A DNA stretch of 64,000 nucleotides from Bradyrhizobium iriomotense (GTDB taxonomy: Bacteria > Pseudomonadota > Alphaproteobacteria > Rhizobiales > Xanthobacteraceae), in assembly GCF_030160715.1 (NCBI RefSeq), contig NZ_BSOW01000001.1:1-64000 (forward strand), given 5' to 3'. Below, piece after piece: positions 1 through 9,849 of this stretch (the first letter of the stretch is position 1; each line of letters begins with the position of its first letter). The notes beneath the pieces are model-generated. The model saw only the letters and a list, made by a program, of their open reading frames with translations. It ran no database searches and was not told the DNA's origin. The position numbers were made by a program, and so were the translations under genes.

Positions 1-1
1 G

Positions 2-859
2 CCGAGCCTGCCGCCGACGCTGACGCAGCCGGCTTCGCCCACCATCCCGCCCTCCGTCGCGACCGTTCCGCCAGCCGCGCCCATGGGGGCGGCCGCGCCC
101 GGCCAGGCCGTGCTGTCGCTCACCGCGAAATACGGCAAGGATCTGCCGCCGATCACCAGTGGCCTCGTCTGGCGGGTGTTTGCCGACCGTCCAGACGAGA
201 ACGGCACGTTCAAGCTGATCCGCGAGGATCGCAACGCCACGCCCAACATCGTGCTCCCGCCCGGCAATTACGTCGTGCACGTCGCCTTCGGCCTTGTCAG
301 CGCGGTGCGCACGGTGAGCCTCAAGGCCGAGACCGACCGCGAAGCCTTCGTGCTGCCGGCGGGAGGCCTGCGCATCGAGGGCCGCGTCGGCACCAGCCGC
401 ATTCCGCAGAACCAGATCTCGTTCGCGATCTACAAGGGCAGCCAGTTCGAGGCCGGCGAGCGCGCCTCGCTGGTGCCGAACGTCGCCGCCGGCGATGTCG
501 TGCTGATCCCGGAGGGCACCTACTACATCATCTCCAACTATGGCGACGCCAATTCGGTGGTGCGCTCCGACATCCGCGTGCAGGCCGGCAAGCTCACGGA
601 TGTAACCATCACCCACCGCGCCGCCGTGATCACACTGAAGCTCGTCAGCGACAAGGGCGGCGAGGCGCTCGCCAACACCGCCTGGTCGGTGCTCACGCCC
701 GGCGGCGACGTGATCAAGGAATCGATCGGCGCCTTCCCGCGCGTCGTGCTCTCCGAAGGCGAATACCGCGCCATCGCCAAGAACGAGGGCAAGGTCTATG
801 AGCGCGGCTTCAACGTCGTCAACGGCGTCGACGGCGAAGTCGAAGTCGTCGCGCGCTAG
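2..859 (+). CDS. Secreted/periplasmic beta-rich protein of unknown function (5' end outside window)
   Basis: The reading frame is open to the left edge, so the N-terminus is missing. An internal ATG at 83 exists, but the codons before it encode a Pro/Ala/Thr-rich linker that reads as part of the same protein. The rest is a series of beta-strand-rich segments of about 80 residues. They carry recurring patterns such as 'LPPGNYVVHV', 'IPEGTYYIIS' and 'LSEGEYRAIA', which resemble repeated carbohydrate-binding-like or Ig-like folds. There are no cysteines or obvious catalytic residues. A role in the envelope is inferred from the low-complexity linker and the repeated beta modules; I do not recognise a named family. 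The stop is TAG at 857-859. Confidence 0.7.
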   Translation, partial: PSLPPTLTQPASPTIPPSVATVPPAAPMGAAAPGQAVLSLTAKYGKDLPPITSGLVWRVFADRPDENGTFKLIREDRNATPNIVLPPGNYVVHVAFGLVSAVRTVSLKAETDREAFVLPAGGLRIEGRVGTSRIPQNQISFAIYKGSQFEAGERASLVPNVAAGDVVLIPEGTYYIISNYGDANSVVRSDIRVQAGKLTDVTITHRAAVITLKLVSDKGGEALANTAWSVLTPGGDVIKESIGAFPRVVLSEGEYRAIAKNEGKVYERGFNVVNGVDGEVEVVAR

Positions 860-1500
860 ACATCATTTCCGACAGCGTAGCGCCTAGACCAGCACGGCGA
901 AGGCAGGGGTCGGCTGCTGCCTGCTCGAGTAATAGAGATGGTAGCCCGCAAACGGCTCGCACCAACTCGCGTGCACTATCCGCATCACCACGGGCGAGCA
1001 CGCGGCACACAGCTGTGGTTGGAGGCTCCTGCCGCGCTACCACGCTTCTCATTCAGCGCACGAAAGGCCGGCCAGGGTCTCGTCGATCTGTCGGCGCGAT
1101 CGCGGAAGCCAAGTGTGACGCCGGCGCTGACGGACGCCGATCGCCGTGCCATCGCCGACATTCTCGCCAGTGTTACCGTCGAGGGCGATCGCTATCCGGC
1201 GCATTTGCAGGCGCGAGTCGGCCGCTGATGCGCGCCACCGGATTGGCCGGTGAGTCTGCGCTCACCGGTCATCCCGCCTCATGTTCCCTTTGAATGCGCG
1301 TGCGAAAGCGCCACCAAGCCGTCATAAAGCGCAAGGCTTGGGGAAACACCGCCCCTGCCACGTAATTCCGATAATCAATTTGGTTCTCTTTCGCTCCTGC
1401 TGCGTTATATGTCGGGCATCCGTCCAAGGGGGCCGGATACGCGGGTCGGTGGTCTTGGCCTCGCGTGGCCGGCAAAGAGCAGGGGGCGCAGCCCGTCGGC
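860..1500. other. Gene-poor interval with a possible ORF remnant
   Basis: No convincing gene is visible. A plus-strand frame ending at 1228 has a plausible C-terminal segment ('ALTDADRRAIADILASV') behind a junk-like Arg/His-rich start, so it may be the tail of a decayed gene. Other frames here are Arg/Pro-rich shadows. Confidence 0.35.
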
Positions 1501-1695
1501 ATGTTCGAAGTGGTCCTAGCGAGGCGCAAGCGGTTTGGCTGGCGGTGGCAGGTATGCGACCAGTCAGGCAGGGTGTTTGCCGACGGCTTCGAGCGCACCC
1601 GTCCGGCGGCCAAGTATCAGGGTGAACGCGCGCTGTTCTTCCTCCTGTCCCAGGCCTATCTGAACAACCGGTCGGCGGCCTCGAGCGAGGACTGA
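1501..1695 (+). CDS. Small conserved hypothetical protein
   Basis: A 64-residue basic protein beginning 'MFEVVLARRKRFGWRW'. The sequence alternates aromatic and basic residues ('RRKRFGWRWQVCDQSG') and then a helical 'ERALFFLLSQAYLNN' segment, a composition unlike a random frame. The frame also has an upstream in-frame start at 1465, but the Met at 1501 gives a cleaner N-terminus. No membrane segment or signal peptide is visible. It stands alone between the interval above and a palindromic repeat. The function is unknown; it resembles short Rhizobiales proteins that appear to be single domain. Confidence 0.55.
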   Translation: MFEVVLARRKRFGWRWQVCDQSGRVFADGFERTRPAAKYQGERALFFLLSQAYLNNRSAASSED

Positions 1696-1770
1696 CGGGC
1701 GTGACGCGGCCTGACGATCTCAGATGCGAGTTGGCGGACGGCGTCGGCGCCTTGCTCCGTCATCGCGAAC

Positions 1771-1843
1771 GCAGCGAAGCAATCCAGAATCTCTCCGTGG
1801 AAAGACTCTGGATTGCTTCGTCACTTAGCTCCTCGCAATGACG
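1771..1843. repeat. Palindromic intergenic repeat, copy A
   Basis: Two perfect 14-base inverted arms (1775-1788 and 1807-1820) enclose an 18-base centre. They are followed by a conserved tail reading roughly 'tcacttagctcctcgcaatg'. A second copy at 26771-26846 shares arms and tail but has a different central loop. The remaining bases from 1696 to 2017 hold no gene. Confidence 0.75.
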
Positions 1844-2017
1844 GGTCTGTAGAGGCAGTGTACGCCATTGCTCCAACCGTCATAGTCCCTAACGGGCACT
1901 AACCATCGCTCGACTTAAAACTGTCATAATCGCCGTTCGTGTGCTGCACGCAAACTCCTTTTACACGCCGTTAAGAGCGCCTGCCTTGGATGCCGTGGGA
2001 GAGTGCGTGGGGAAGAC

Positions 2018-4480
2018 ATGAGTGCCGCGAAGAAAGCGCTGGGAAAACCGGCCACCGAAATGTTTGACGACATCCCGGTGCTTCAGCGCAAATGGCGCGC
2101 CGCCCTTCGCCCGGGCGAACGGTTGCCGCGTTATGAAGACGTGATGCTGGGGAGCCTCGGACGGCTCGCCGACCATATCGCGCTGCTCAGATATGACGGC
2201 ACGCTCGAACTGTCGCGCAGCGGGCGCTACGTGCAGACATGGCTTGGTGACGAGCGCTGGGACATTTCGGTTGCCGCTCTCGCTCCGGATTGCGCCACTG
2301 CGTTGATCGAGGCCGCGGCGAATGCGCTCGACGAGGGCCGGCCGCATCTTGCAAACGCGCATTGCGTCCGCGACGGCATGGTCAGGACCTACGACGTGCT
2401 GGCTCTGCCGACCACCTCGCGCTGGGGCACTACCCTTATCGGCGCCTACATCAACGAACGCGGCACGCAATACAATCTTCTGGATGCGATCTTCTCCGCG
2501 ACCGACGATGCGGTCGTGTCACTGGCGACGCTGCGCGACGCCGATGGACAGCCGTTCGATTTCCAGGTCGTGCACCACAACAAGAGCGCCGAGTTGATCC
2601 TGAAGCTTCCGAGCGGCAGCTTGCTGTGGCGCCGCCTCGGGGAGCGCGCCAATTTGCTGGCTTCGCCCGATGTCCGGGAACTGCTGCTTGCGGTCGTCTG
2701 TGGCGGCCGCGGTGAGCAACTCGAGATCGAGACCGACGGCCGCTATCTTCGGCTCAGCGCCACGGCCTTTGCCGACGTGGTTTCACTTACGATGTCCGAT
2801 GTTACCGCGCTGAAGCGGCGTGACGCCTCGTTCCGGCTGCTGTTCGACAACAACCCGATGCCGATGTGGGTGTTCGACGCGGAAACCAAGCAGTTCCTCA
2901 GCGTCAATGACGCGGCGGTCCAGCATTACGGCTATAGCCGCGCCACCTTCCTGCGCATGAGATTGCCGGAGATCTGGCCTAGGGACGAATGGGATAGCCA
3001 CAGCGAGGCGCTCGAATGCATCGGCGACACCTATCGCTCCACACGCAACTGGCGGCACCTGCGCGCTGACGGCAGCGAGATCGAGGTGCTGACCTTCGGT
3101 CGCCGTGTCACCTTCGACGATCGCGAGGGGTATCTGGTCGCGGTGGTCGACATCACCGAGCGGCGCAAGGCCGAGGCGCGCATCGCCTACATGGCGCATC
3201 ATGACGGGCTTACCAATCTGCCGAACCGGGACTATTTCCAGGAGCGCCTGAAGCAGGCGCTGGACCAGGCCGGCGGCAAGCGGGTCGGCGTGCTCTGCAT
3301 CGACCTCGACTTGTTCAAGAACATCAACGACTCCTTTGGTCATCCCATGGGCGACCGCCTGCTCAAGGAGGTCGCCGAACGTCTGCGCACCGTGATCCGC
3401 GGCACCAATCTTGCGGCGCGGCTCGGCGGTGACGAGTTCGCGGTGATCCTGGCCGCCGACGTCTCCCCGAACGAAGCCAGCGCCTGCGCAAGCCTGTTGA
3501 TCGAGATGTTGAGCGCGCCTTACGAGATCGACGGCCTGGAACTGGTGATCGGCGCCAGCATCGGGATCGCGCTCTCGCCCGGTGATGGTTTGACGTCAGA
3601 GGATCTGATGCGCAATGCCGACATGGCGCTCTACCGGGCGAAATCGGATGGCGGTGGCGTGCACCATTTCTTCGAAAAGGAGATGGACCTCCAGGCGCAG
3701 AAGCGGCGCGACATGGAGCTGGATCTGCGGCACGCCTTTGCCAATGGCGAGTTCGAGCTGCACTACCAGCCGCTGGTCTCGATCGTCTCCGATCGCATCT
3801 CGGGCTTCGAATCCCTGTTGCGCTGGCGGCACCCCGAAAAGGGCATGATCTCGCCGGCCGAGTTCATTCCGGTCGCCGAGGATATCGGCCTGATCACCCA
3901 ACTCGGCGAGTGGGTGCTGCGCGAAGCCTGCGGCGAGGCGGTGAAATGGCCTGTCGATATCAAGGTCGCGGTCAACCTGTCGCCGGCGCAATTCCGCAGC
4001 CGCAACCTGGTCCAGGTCGTGATCTCGGCGCTGGCGCAATCGGGCCTGGCGCCGAAGCGGCTCGAGCTCGAGATCACAGAATCGATCTTCCTGGCCGAGA
4101 CCGATGCCAATCTTGCCACGCTGCACCAGTTGCGCGAACTCGGTGTCGGCATCTCCATGGACGATTTCGGCACCGGCTATTCGAGCCTGAGCTATCTGCG
4201 CAGCTTCCCTTTCGACAAGATCAAGATCGATCGTTCTTTCGTGAAGGATCTTGCGGAGCGCCCCGACTGCGTCGCCATCGTTCGCGCGATTTCGGGGCTT
4301 GGCCGCAGCCTCAACATTACGACGACGGCGGAAGGCGTGGAGACCGAGGATCAGCTCGACTGGTTGCGCGCAGAGGGGTGCAACGAGGTGCAAGGCTTCC
4401 TGTTCAGCGCGGCGCGTCCCGCCGGCGAGATCACGCAGCTGCTGGCCAAGTTCGGACAGCGCGCCTCACGGGCGGCGTAG
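2018..4480 (+). CDS. PAS-GGDEF-EAL bifunctional c-di-GMP enzyme
   Basis: An 820-residue cytosolic signalling protein. The N-terminal half holds PAS-like sensory regions; the clearest PAS domain is about residues 270-385 ('LLFDNNPMPMWVFDAET' ... 'VVDITERRKAEARI'). A GGDEF domain follows, with intact GGDEF at about 470-474, then an EAL domain. The EAL signature reads ESL (E598), with the 'VNLSPAQFR' and DDFGTG (D715, D716) motifs present, so phosphodiesterase activity is plausible. The inhibitory RxxD site before GGDEF reads RGTN, so product inhibition may be lost. The chosen ATG has 'tggggaagac' just upstream; a GTG at 2003 is a weaker alternative. No membrane segment is seen. The 3' end overlaps the convergent hydrolase gene by 15 bases. 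Confidence 0.92.
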   Translation: MSAAKKALGKPATEMFDDIPVLQRKWRAALRPGERLPRYEDVMLGSLGRLADHIALLRYDGTLELSRSGRYVQTWLGDERWDISVAALAPDCATALIEAAANALDEGRPHLANAHCVRDGMVRTYDVLALPTTSRWGTTLIGAYINERGTQYNLLDAIFSATDDAVVSLATLRDADGQPFDFQVVHHNKSAELILKLPSGSLLWRRLGERANLLASPDVRELLLAVVCGGRGEQLEIETDGRYLRLSATAFADVVSLTMSDVTALKRRDASFRLLFDNNPMPMWVFDAETKQFLSVNDAAVQHYGYSRATFLRMRLPEIWPRDEWDSHSEALECIGDTYRSTRNWRHLRADGSEIEVLTFGRRVTFDDREGYLVAVVDITERRKAEARIAYMAHHDGLTNLPNRDYFQERLKQALDQAGGKRVGVLCIDLDLFKNINDSFGHPMGDRLLKEVAERLRTVIRGTNLAARLGGDEFAVILAADVSPNEASACASLLIEMLSAPYEIDGLELVIGASIGIALSPGDGLTSEDLMRNADMALYRAKSDGGGVHHFFEKEMDLQAQKRRDMELDLRHAFANGEFELHYQPLVSIVSDRISGFESLLRWRHPEKGMISPAEFIPVAEDIGLITQLGEWVLREACGEAVKWPVDIKVAVNLSPAQFRSRNLVQVVISALAQSGLAPKRLELEITESIFLAETDANLATLHQLRELGVGISMDDFGTGYSSLSYLRSFPFDKIKIDRSFVKDLAERPDCVAIVRAISGLGRSLNITTTAEGVETEDQLDWLRAEGCNEVQGFLFSAARPAGEITQLLAKFGQRASRAA

Positions 4481-5737
4481 CTCGGGAGGGTAGGCGTCGT
4501 AGACGAGGGCCTTGAAAGCAGGCGTGATGCGGCCGCGCTCGCTCTGGGTCTGCTGCATCATGACGTAGATCATGTCGAGCTTGGGATCGACGCCGAAATA
4601 GGTGCCGCTGCCGGAATCCCATTTCAGTTCGCCGATCGAGCCTGGCGGCGGCGGTTTGGCATTGCCGGGATCGGTGCGCACCGCAAGGCCGTATCCATAG
4701 CCGAAGCCGTCGCCCGGAAAATAGAAATAGTCGCGATCGACGCCCGAGCCGGGGCCGATGTGATCCGTCGTCATGTCCTTGAAGGCGGCGGGACTGAGAT
4801 AGCGCTTGCCGTCGAGCTCGCCGCCATTGAGCAGCATCTGCGCAAAGCGCCCGTAGTCGGTGATGGTCGAGAGCAGGCCGCCGCCGCCGGATTCCCACTC
4901 GGGATGGGCGAGACGATCACGCTCGGCGTCGAGCAGGATGGTGTCGTTCGGCAGCGGCCGCGCCATCCGCTTGAACTCGTCGTGCGTCGTCAGCTGGAAT
5001 TTGGTGCTGGTCATGCCGAGCGGATCGAGCACGTTCTGCTTGAGATATTCGTAAAGCGTCTGCCCCGAGATCACCTCGATGACGCGGCCGAGCACGTCGG
5101 TGGAATGGCCGTAGCGCCAGATCGTGCCGGGCTGGCGCGCCAGTGGCAGCGCAGCGATGCGTTCGGCGAACTCCCGGTTGTCGAATGGGCCGGCGAAGAT
5201 CATGGCATTATGATAGGCCTGCTCGACCCATTTGGCGCCGATATAGTCGTAGCTGATGCCCGATGTGTGCCGCATCAGGTCCCTGATGGTCACCGGATGG
5301 ATCGGCGGCACCATTTCGAGTGCGAGCGTGCCGTCGGGATTGGTGACCTCCACTCCCACCTTGGTGCTGGCGAAGGAGGGGATGTAATTCGACACGGGAT
5401 CAGCGAGGGCGAGCTTGCCGGCGTCGATCAGCATCATCGCTCCCAGGCTCGTGATCGGCTTGGTCATGGAATGGATGGCGAAGATCGTGTCCGGCGTCAT
5501 GGCCAGGCCGGTCCGGACGTCGCACACGCCGAAGGTCTTCAGATAAAGCGGCTTGCCGTGCTGCTGAACCAGGATGACTGCCCCCGGCAGCCGGTGGGTT
5601 GCGACCTCGTTGGCGAAGAACGCGGTGATGCGCTCGAGCTGGTCGGGCGAGGGGGCCGGGATGGCGTTCGCGCGGGCTCGCACGGTGCCCGCGAGCAGCG
5701 CTGCGCCTGCGAGAAATGTTCGTCGCGTGGTGGTCAT
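4466..5737 (-). CDS. Tat-exported beta-lactamase-family serine hydrolase
   Basis: About 423 residues from the ATG at 5737. The N-terminus 'MTTTRRTFLAGAALLAG' is a twin-arginine signal, so the enzyme is expected in the periplasm. The beta-lactamase/penicillin-binding fold (class C, esterase-type) is shown by SMTK (nucleophile S90, K93), a tyrosine motif 'RYGHS' near Y209 replacing the usual YxN, and a Gly-rich 'SGGGGLLST' segment. The substrate cannot be told from the sequence; relatives include esterases, D-aminopeptidases and PBP4*-type enzymes. An in-frame ATG at 5782 would add 15 residues before the Tat motif. The gene converges on the c-di-GMP enzyme and overlaps its 3' end. Confidence 0.88.
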   Translation of the reverse strand: MTTTRRTFLAGAALLAGTVRARANAIPAPSPDQLERITAFFANEVATHRLPGAVILVQQHGKPLYLKTFGVCDVRTGLAMTPDTIFAIHSMTKPITSLGAMMLIDAGKLALADPVSNYIPSFASTKVGVEVTNPDGTLALEMVPPIHPVTIRDLMRHTSGISYDYIGAKWVEQAYHNAMIFAGPFDNREFAERIAALPLARQPGTIWRYGHSTDVLGRVIEVISGQTLYEYLKQNVLDPLGMTSTKFQLTTHDEFKRMARPLPNDTILLDAERDRLAHPEWESGGGGLLSTITDYGRFAQMLLNGGELDGKRYLSPAAFKDMTTDHIGPGSGVDRDYFYFPGDGFGYGYGLAVRTDPGNAKPPPPGSIGELKWDSGSGTYFGVDPKLDMIYVMMQQTQSERGRITPAFKALVYDAYPPELRRP

Positions 5738-5863
5738 GGCGGGAGCCCGCGCAGCGTCACGCGGCGGCATGGGCGTGAGCAAGCTTCACTTCGGTATCCT
5801 GCCCGGCCGACGCAACGGGATCAAAGCCGGAAGACGAGCGGCCCGTCAACTCCCAGGCGTCGA

Positions 5864-6442
5864 CTAGAACCGCGTCACAATCTCCGAGAGCGCCGGGCGC
5901 GGGCGGTCTTCGCTCGGCTTGGTCGGCCTGCCGATGTGCACGAGGCCGGCGAGCTTCTCGTCTGGCTTCAGCCCGAGCCCTTCCAGCACGTCGCGATCGA
6001 AGGCGAACCAGCCGGTCAGCCAGCACGCGCCGTAACCGAGCGCAGTCGCGGCCGTGACGATATTCATGGCGCTGGCGCCGGCCGACAATTCCTGCTCCCA
6101 GGCCGGCACCTTCGGATGCGGCTTGGTGAAGCTGACGATGCCGATGACGAGCGGCGCATCGGTGAGCCGCTTCCTTTCGACCTCGATGTCGGCCGCCGGT
6201 GCGCCCGGATTCTTGCGCGCGAACACGCGCGCGATCACTTCGCCGGCGCGCATCCGGGCCTCGCCCTCGAAGACGATGAAGCGCCAGGGCGCGAGCTTGC
6301 CGTGATCCGGCACGCGCGCGCCGATGGTGAGGATCGTCTCGAGCTCGGCAGGCGAGGGGCCGGGCCCCGTCATCTCGCGCGGCTTGACGGAGCGGCGGGT
6401 CTTCAGGAGGTCGATGGCGTCGGGCACGGGAAGCTCTCTCAT
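5864..6442 (-). CDS. Nitroreductase family protein (YdjA-like)
   Basis: 192 residues, the usual length of the short FMN-dependent nitroreductase subfamily. It opens with the characteristic 'DLLKTRRSVKPREM' FMN-phosphate-binding segment. 'APNHGKLAPWRF'-type sequence follows (here 'VPDHGKLAPWRFIVF'), as in YdjA-like proteins, and later 'ALGYGACWLTGW'. Such enzymes form flavin homodimers and use NAD(P)H to reduce nitro compounds or quinones; the natural substrate is rarely known. It lies downstream of the autotransporter and upstream of the serine hydrolase on the same strand, with gaps of about 100 bases, so co-transcription is possible but not shown. Confidence 0.88.
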   Translation of the reverse strand: MRELPVPDAIDLLKTRRSVKPREMTGPGPSPAELETILTIGARVPDHGKLAPWRFIVFEGEARMRAGEVIARVFARKNPGAPAADIEVERKRLTDAPLVIGIVSFTKPHPKVPAWEQELSAGASAMNIVTAATALGYGACWLTGWFAFDRDVLEGLGLKPDEKLAGLVHIGRPTKPSEDRPRPALSEIVTRF

Positions 6443-6538
6443 CGGATCAATTCGGGCATGGCATTAGCATGCGATCCTGCCGGCCACGAGACCGTAGACC
6501 CCCCGTTTAGACGGATTGTGATCGGCGCCGGCTGTAAC

Positions 6539-9500
6539 TCACCAAGTGTAGCGCGCCACACCCTTGCCTGCATAGGAGCGTGTGACAGCGGAGAACTCAC
6601 CTTCGAACGCCGCGGCAGCCGACCAGCCGTTGGCCCACTTCATTTCGATCGACGTCGTGGTGAGCGAGGAGTCGCGCGCTTGCGCCGCGCCGTTGACCGC
6701 AAAGCTCGCGCCCGGCAGTACCAGGAAGGTTGCAGCCGCCGAGCGGTCTGGGTTGAAGTCATGCGCCCAGGCGAGGCGGCTGCGCAAGGTGAGGATGCCA
6801 TCGCGCACGGCAAAGGACTTGTCGGCGCGCAGGCCGAGCTCGCTGCGGGTGTCGGTCACGCGCTTGCCGGCGTAGCTCAGGGCAAAGGTCGATGCACCCG
6901 ACACGACCTGTTCGGCATAGGCCGGTTGATCGAAGACGGTCGCTTGCGCTGCTGCATAAGGTGTGAGGCCGAGTCCGCCGGCCACGGGCGCAACATAGCG
7001 ATAGCCGCCTTCGGCGCGACCCGCCCACGCATTGGCCTTGAACGCGGCGCGCAAGCGATCGACGCCGGAGATGGTGACGGTGCGGTCGGTGGTGATGTCC
7101 TGCCATCCATAGGCAAGCGCCGCGGTGATAAAGGCAGGCCCCTCGAAGTGGCGCACATAGAGGCCCGCCTGGAACAGATCGGAGCGGCCGGAGCCGAGGC
7201 CATTCACGCCAAAACTGGTGCCGCCGCCGGCGAGCGCAAAGCCGGCCACCGTGCTTGGCGATATCAGGTAGTCGGCGCCGACCGCGGTGGCGTAGGTGCG
7301 GCTGGTCGCGTCGTTCGATCCGACGGCAGTGCTGCCGCTGGTGGATTGCGAGCCGCCGATGCCGGCCGCCCAAACGCTCCAGCGCTGTGCGAAACTGTCA
7401 GGCGGTGCATCAGGCAGCATCGCGAACGCGTCGGTCCGCTTGCGGGCGCGATCCTCGTCCGTAAAGCCGGTTGCGCCGCTCGCTCCTGCGCCCGGCGTGC
7501 GCTGGAAGAAGGGATCGGCGAGTAAGGTCGCAAACCGGGTCATCGCGTCGAACGTGGTCTGCTGCGGCGCGGTGCCGAGCTCGCCGGACGCCTGTGTCAG
7601 ACCCGACGGCGTCAACGCGCCGTAGACCAGCGGAATGCCGCCGTTCGCATTGAAGAAATTGGTCAATGCGTTGCCGACGGCCTGCTGGTTGCCGTTCAGT
7701 CCGCCCGGAATGGCGAAGTCCAGGACGAGATTGAGATAGGCGTCGTTGGCATCGTAGCTCAGAGTCGTGCGGAAGTTGGCCGGCAGGTTGGTGTTCACCA
7801 GCGAACTGAAGGTGCCGGAGATACCCGCATCTGCGGTCAGGATGGTGTAGGTCTTGCTGACGTAGCTGCCGTTGGCGAATACCGCATTTACCGTCGCACC
7901 GCCGAGTGTCGCAGCACTGGTTACGCTTGCATATGATGCCGCCGCAGGATCGAGCTGCACCAGATAGGTCGCGCCGGATTGCAAAGCGAGGTTGCCGACG
8001 ATCGTCAACGACGAGCCGGGCGTGCCGTTGCCCGGCGCGAGCGTGCCGCCGGCATTGACGGTCAACGTCTGCGGAGCGACGGTGCCCGTGCCGGTCAAGG
8101 TGCCGCCCGCGTTGACCGTCATCGCCGAAGTGGTGATCGTCCCCTCGACGTCGAGCACGCCACCATTGACGTTGGTCGCGCCGGAATAGAGGCCGATGCC
8201 GTTCAGCACCAGCGTTCCGCTGCCGATCTTGGTGAGCCCTCCGGCGCCGTCGATGGCGCCGGCAAGCGTCGCGGTGTGGCCGTTGGTATCGAAGGTGCCG
8301 CCGCCCGCATTGAGCGTCACGGTCCGGCTGGTGGTGAAATCCGCCAAAAACTGCAACGTGCCGCCACCGAAGGCGAGGCTGCCGGACGCCGCGCCCAGGT
8401 TGGCGTCGGAGCTGATGGCTAGCGTGCCCTGATTGATGCTCCAGGACGTCACCGCCGTCGTCGTACCCGTCAGCATCCAGGTGCTGCTGCCGGTCTTCCC
8501 GAAGGTCGAAAAACCCTGATACTGCGCTGACGAGCCGATGCTGGAGACGTCGAACGTGCTGTCGGTCGAGCCGCCGAGCCGGAACGTATCGGTGCCGGTG
8601 CCGACGACGTTGCCTGTGATCACCGACCCGGCCCAGAGCTCCAACACGTTGCTGCCGCCCGTGAAGGTGATCGCGTTGGCGCGGGTCGAAGCGTCGTTCA
8701 TTCCCCCAGAAATCGAGCCGCTGTTGATGATGGTGAGGTCGGCGCCCACAACGCCGGCGCCGCCCGTGCCGTCAGCTCCATACGCCGCCGACGACGAGGC
8801 CGTGCCCGCACTGCCCGCATCGCCGCCGACGATGCTCCCCGAATTGATGAGCGTACCCCCGCCAGCGAAGTAGACGGCCGCACCGCCATCGCCGCCATCG
8901 CCCGCCGCGGATGCTTGGCTGCTGGTGGGCGCGTTGCCGCCTTTGCCGCCATTGCCGCCGGCGATGGTGCCGGTATTGGTGAGGACGCTGCTGCCGGTCA
9001 GGAAGACTCCATAGCCTCCGTCGCCGCCGTTGCCGGCATAGCCGTTCCCAGCAGTCACCGCGCCGCCATTGCCGCCGCTGCCGCCGCTGATGGTGCCGGT
9101 GTTGGTATAGGCGAGACCGCTGCCATTGACGACGACGCCATAGCCGCCGGCGCCGCCGCCACCGCCGGCGTAGTTGCCGGACGTCGAGCCGCCGCGCCCG
9201 CCGTTCCCGCCGGTGATCGTCGCGGCATTGGTGGTGTCGGTGGTCACGGCGGCGCCGTGTCCGCCGCCACCGCCGCCACCGCCGCCGTGGCTCGAGTCGC
9301 CATTGGTGCCATTGGTGCCGTTTCCTCCTCCAGCAGCGCCACCAGCGCCACCGGCGACCGTACCTGTGAAATCTGCCCCACCGTTACCGCCGGTGACCCC
9401 GGCGCCGCCGCCGCCGGCGCCACGGCTCGCCGCCAAGGGCGCATTGCCCCCGTCGCCCCCCGTGCCTGTCGCGGAGCTGGTTCCGCCATTTTGGAAGCTA

Positions 9501-9604
9501 GGGGTTGGGCTGCCGCCCGCACCGCCGCTCGTCGCCTGCGCGAAAGCCGGGCCAGCCGCGGCAAGCCACAGCGCCGCCGCAAGCCAGAATGGCCGGGCGC
9601 GCAT
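6539..9604 (-). CDS. Gly-rich autotransporter (type Va secretion)
   Basis: 1021 residues from the ATG at 9604, which starts a signal peptide ('MRARPFWLAAALWLAAAGPAFA'). Residues 25-300 are extremely Gly/Ala/Asn-rich, with a repeating 'N-T/S-G-T/S-I-x-GG' unit near 167, 209, 253 and 293, spaced about 42 residues. A beta-helix with a passenger-associated repeat ('GGLTKIGSGTLVLNG') follows. The last roughly 280 residues form the autotransporter barrel, ending in aromatic 'RYTW' as expected for outer-membrane insertion. The frame is open further upstream to 9850, but that part lacks protein-like character. Passenger function is unknown; adhesion is the usual guess for such repeats. The gene is divergent from the protein at 9850. 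Confidence 0.9.
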   Translation of the reverse strand: MRARPFWLAAALWLAAAGPAFAQATSGGAGGSPTPSFQNGGTSSATGTGGDGGNAPLAASRGAGGGGAGVTGGNGGADFTGTVAGGAGGAAGGGNGTNGTNGDSSHGGGGGGGGGHGAAVTTDTTNAATITGGNGGRGGSTSGNYAGGGGGAGGYGVVVNGSGLAYTNTGTISGGSGGNGGAVTAGNGYAGNGGDGGYGVFLTGSSVLTNTGTIAGGNGGKGGNAPTSSQASAAGDGGDGGAAVYFAGGGTLINSGSIVGGDAGSAGTASSSAAYGADGTGGAGVVGADLTIINSGSISGGMNDASTRANAITFTGGSNVLELWAGSVITGNVVGTGTDTFRLGGSTDSTFDVSSIGSSAQYQGFSTFGKTGSSTWMLTGTTTAVTSWSINQGTLAISSDANLGAASGSLAFGGGTLQFLADFTTSRTVTLNAGGGTFDTNGHTATLAGAIDGAGGLTKIGSGTLVLNGIGLYSGATNVNGGVLDVEGTITTSAMTVNAGGTLTGTGTVAPQTLTVNAGGTLAPGNGTPGSSLTIVGNLALQSGATYLVQLDPAAASYASVTSAATLGGATVNAVFANGSYVSKTYTILTADAGISGTFSSLVNTNLPANFRTTLSYDANDAYLNLVLDFAIPGGLNGNQQAVGNALTNFFNANGGIPLVYGALTPSGLTQASGELGTAPQQTTFDAMTRFATLLADPFFQRTPGAGASGATGFTDEDRARKRTDAFAMLPDAPPDSFAQRWSVWAAGIGGSQSTSGSTAVGSNDATSRTYATAVGADYLISPSTVAGFALAGGGTSFGVNGLGSGRSDLFQAGLYVRHFEGPAFITAALAYGWQDITTDRTVTISGVDRLRAAFKANAWAGRAEGGYRYVAPVAGGLGLTPYAAAQATVFDQPAYAEQVVSGASTFALSYAGKRVTDTRSELGLRADKSFAVRDGILTLRSRLAWAHDFNPDRSAAATFLVLPGASFAVNGAAQARDSSLTTTSIEMKWANGWSAAAAFEGEFSAVTRSYAGKGVARYTW

Positions 9605-9849
9605 CTGTGGAATTTTCAAAGCGCCCTGATCGGACGCACCAGCGAACAACACCTCAGCCCCTTGCACGAAGTCGCATGCGCCGCGCCAGCCAAACGACGC
9701 GCGATCTGCGCAGGCGTACCCACGTCGTGTCGCGCCGAGAACTGCGACTTTTTGGGTGGATTGCGCGATCGGCAGCCGCTTGAGGCTTGTGTGCAACACC
9801 AGAGCCGTGCCAACGGAGATTGCCCACACTCCTTCCGTTCGTGCCTGCA

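Noticed and set aside
4760-7525. Plus-strand 921-residue frame
   Set aside because: It runs antisense to the Tat hydrolase, nitroreductase and autotransporter, is rich in Arg/Gly/His and lacks any domain; a high-GC shadow.
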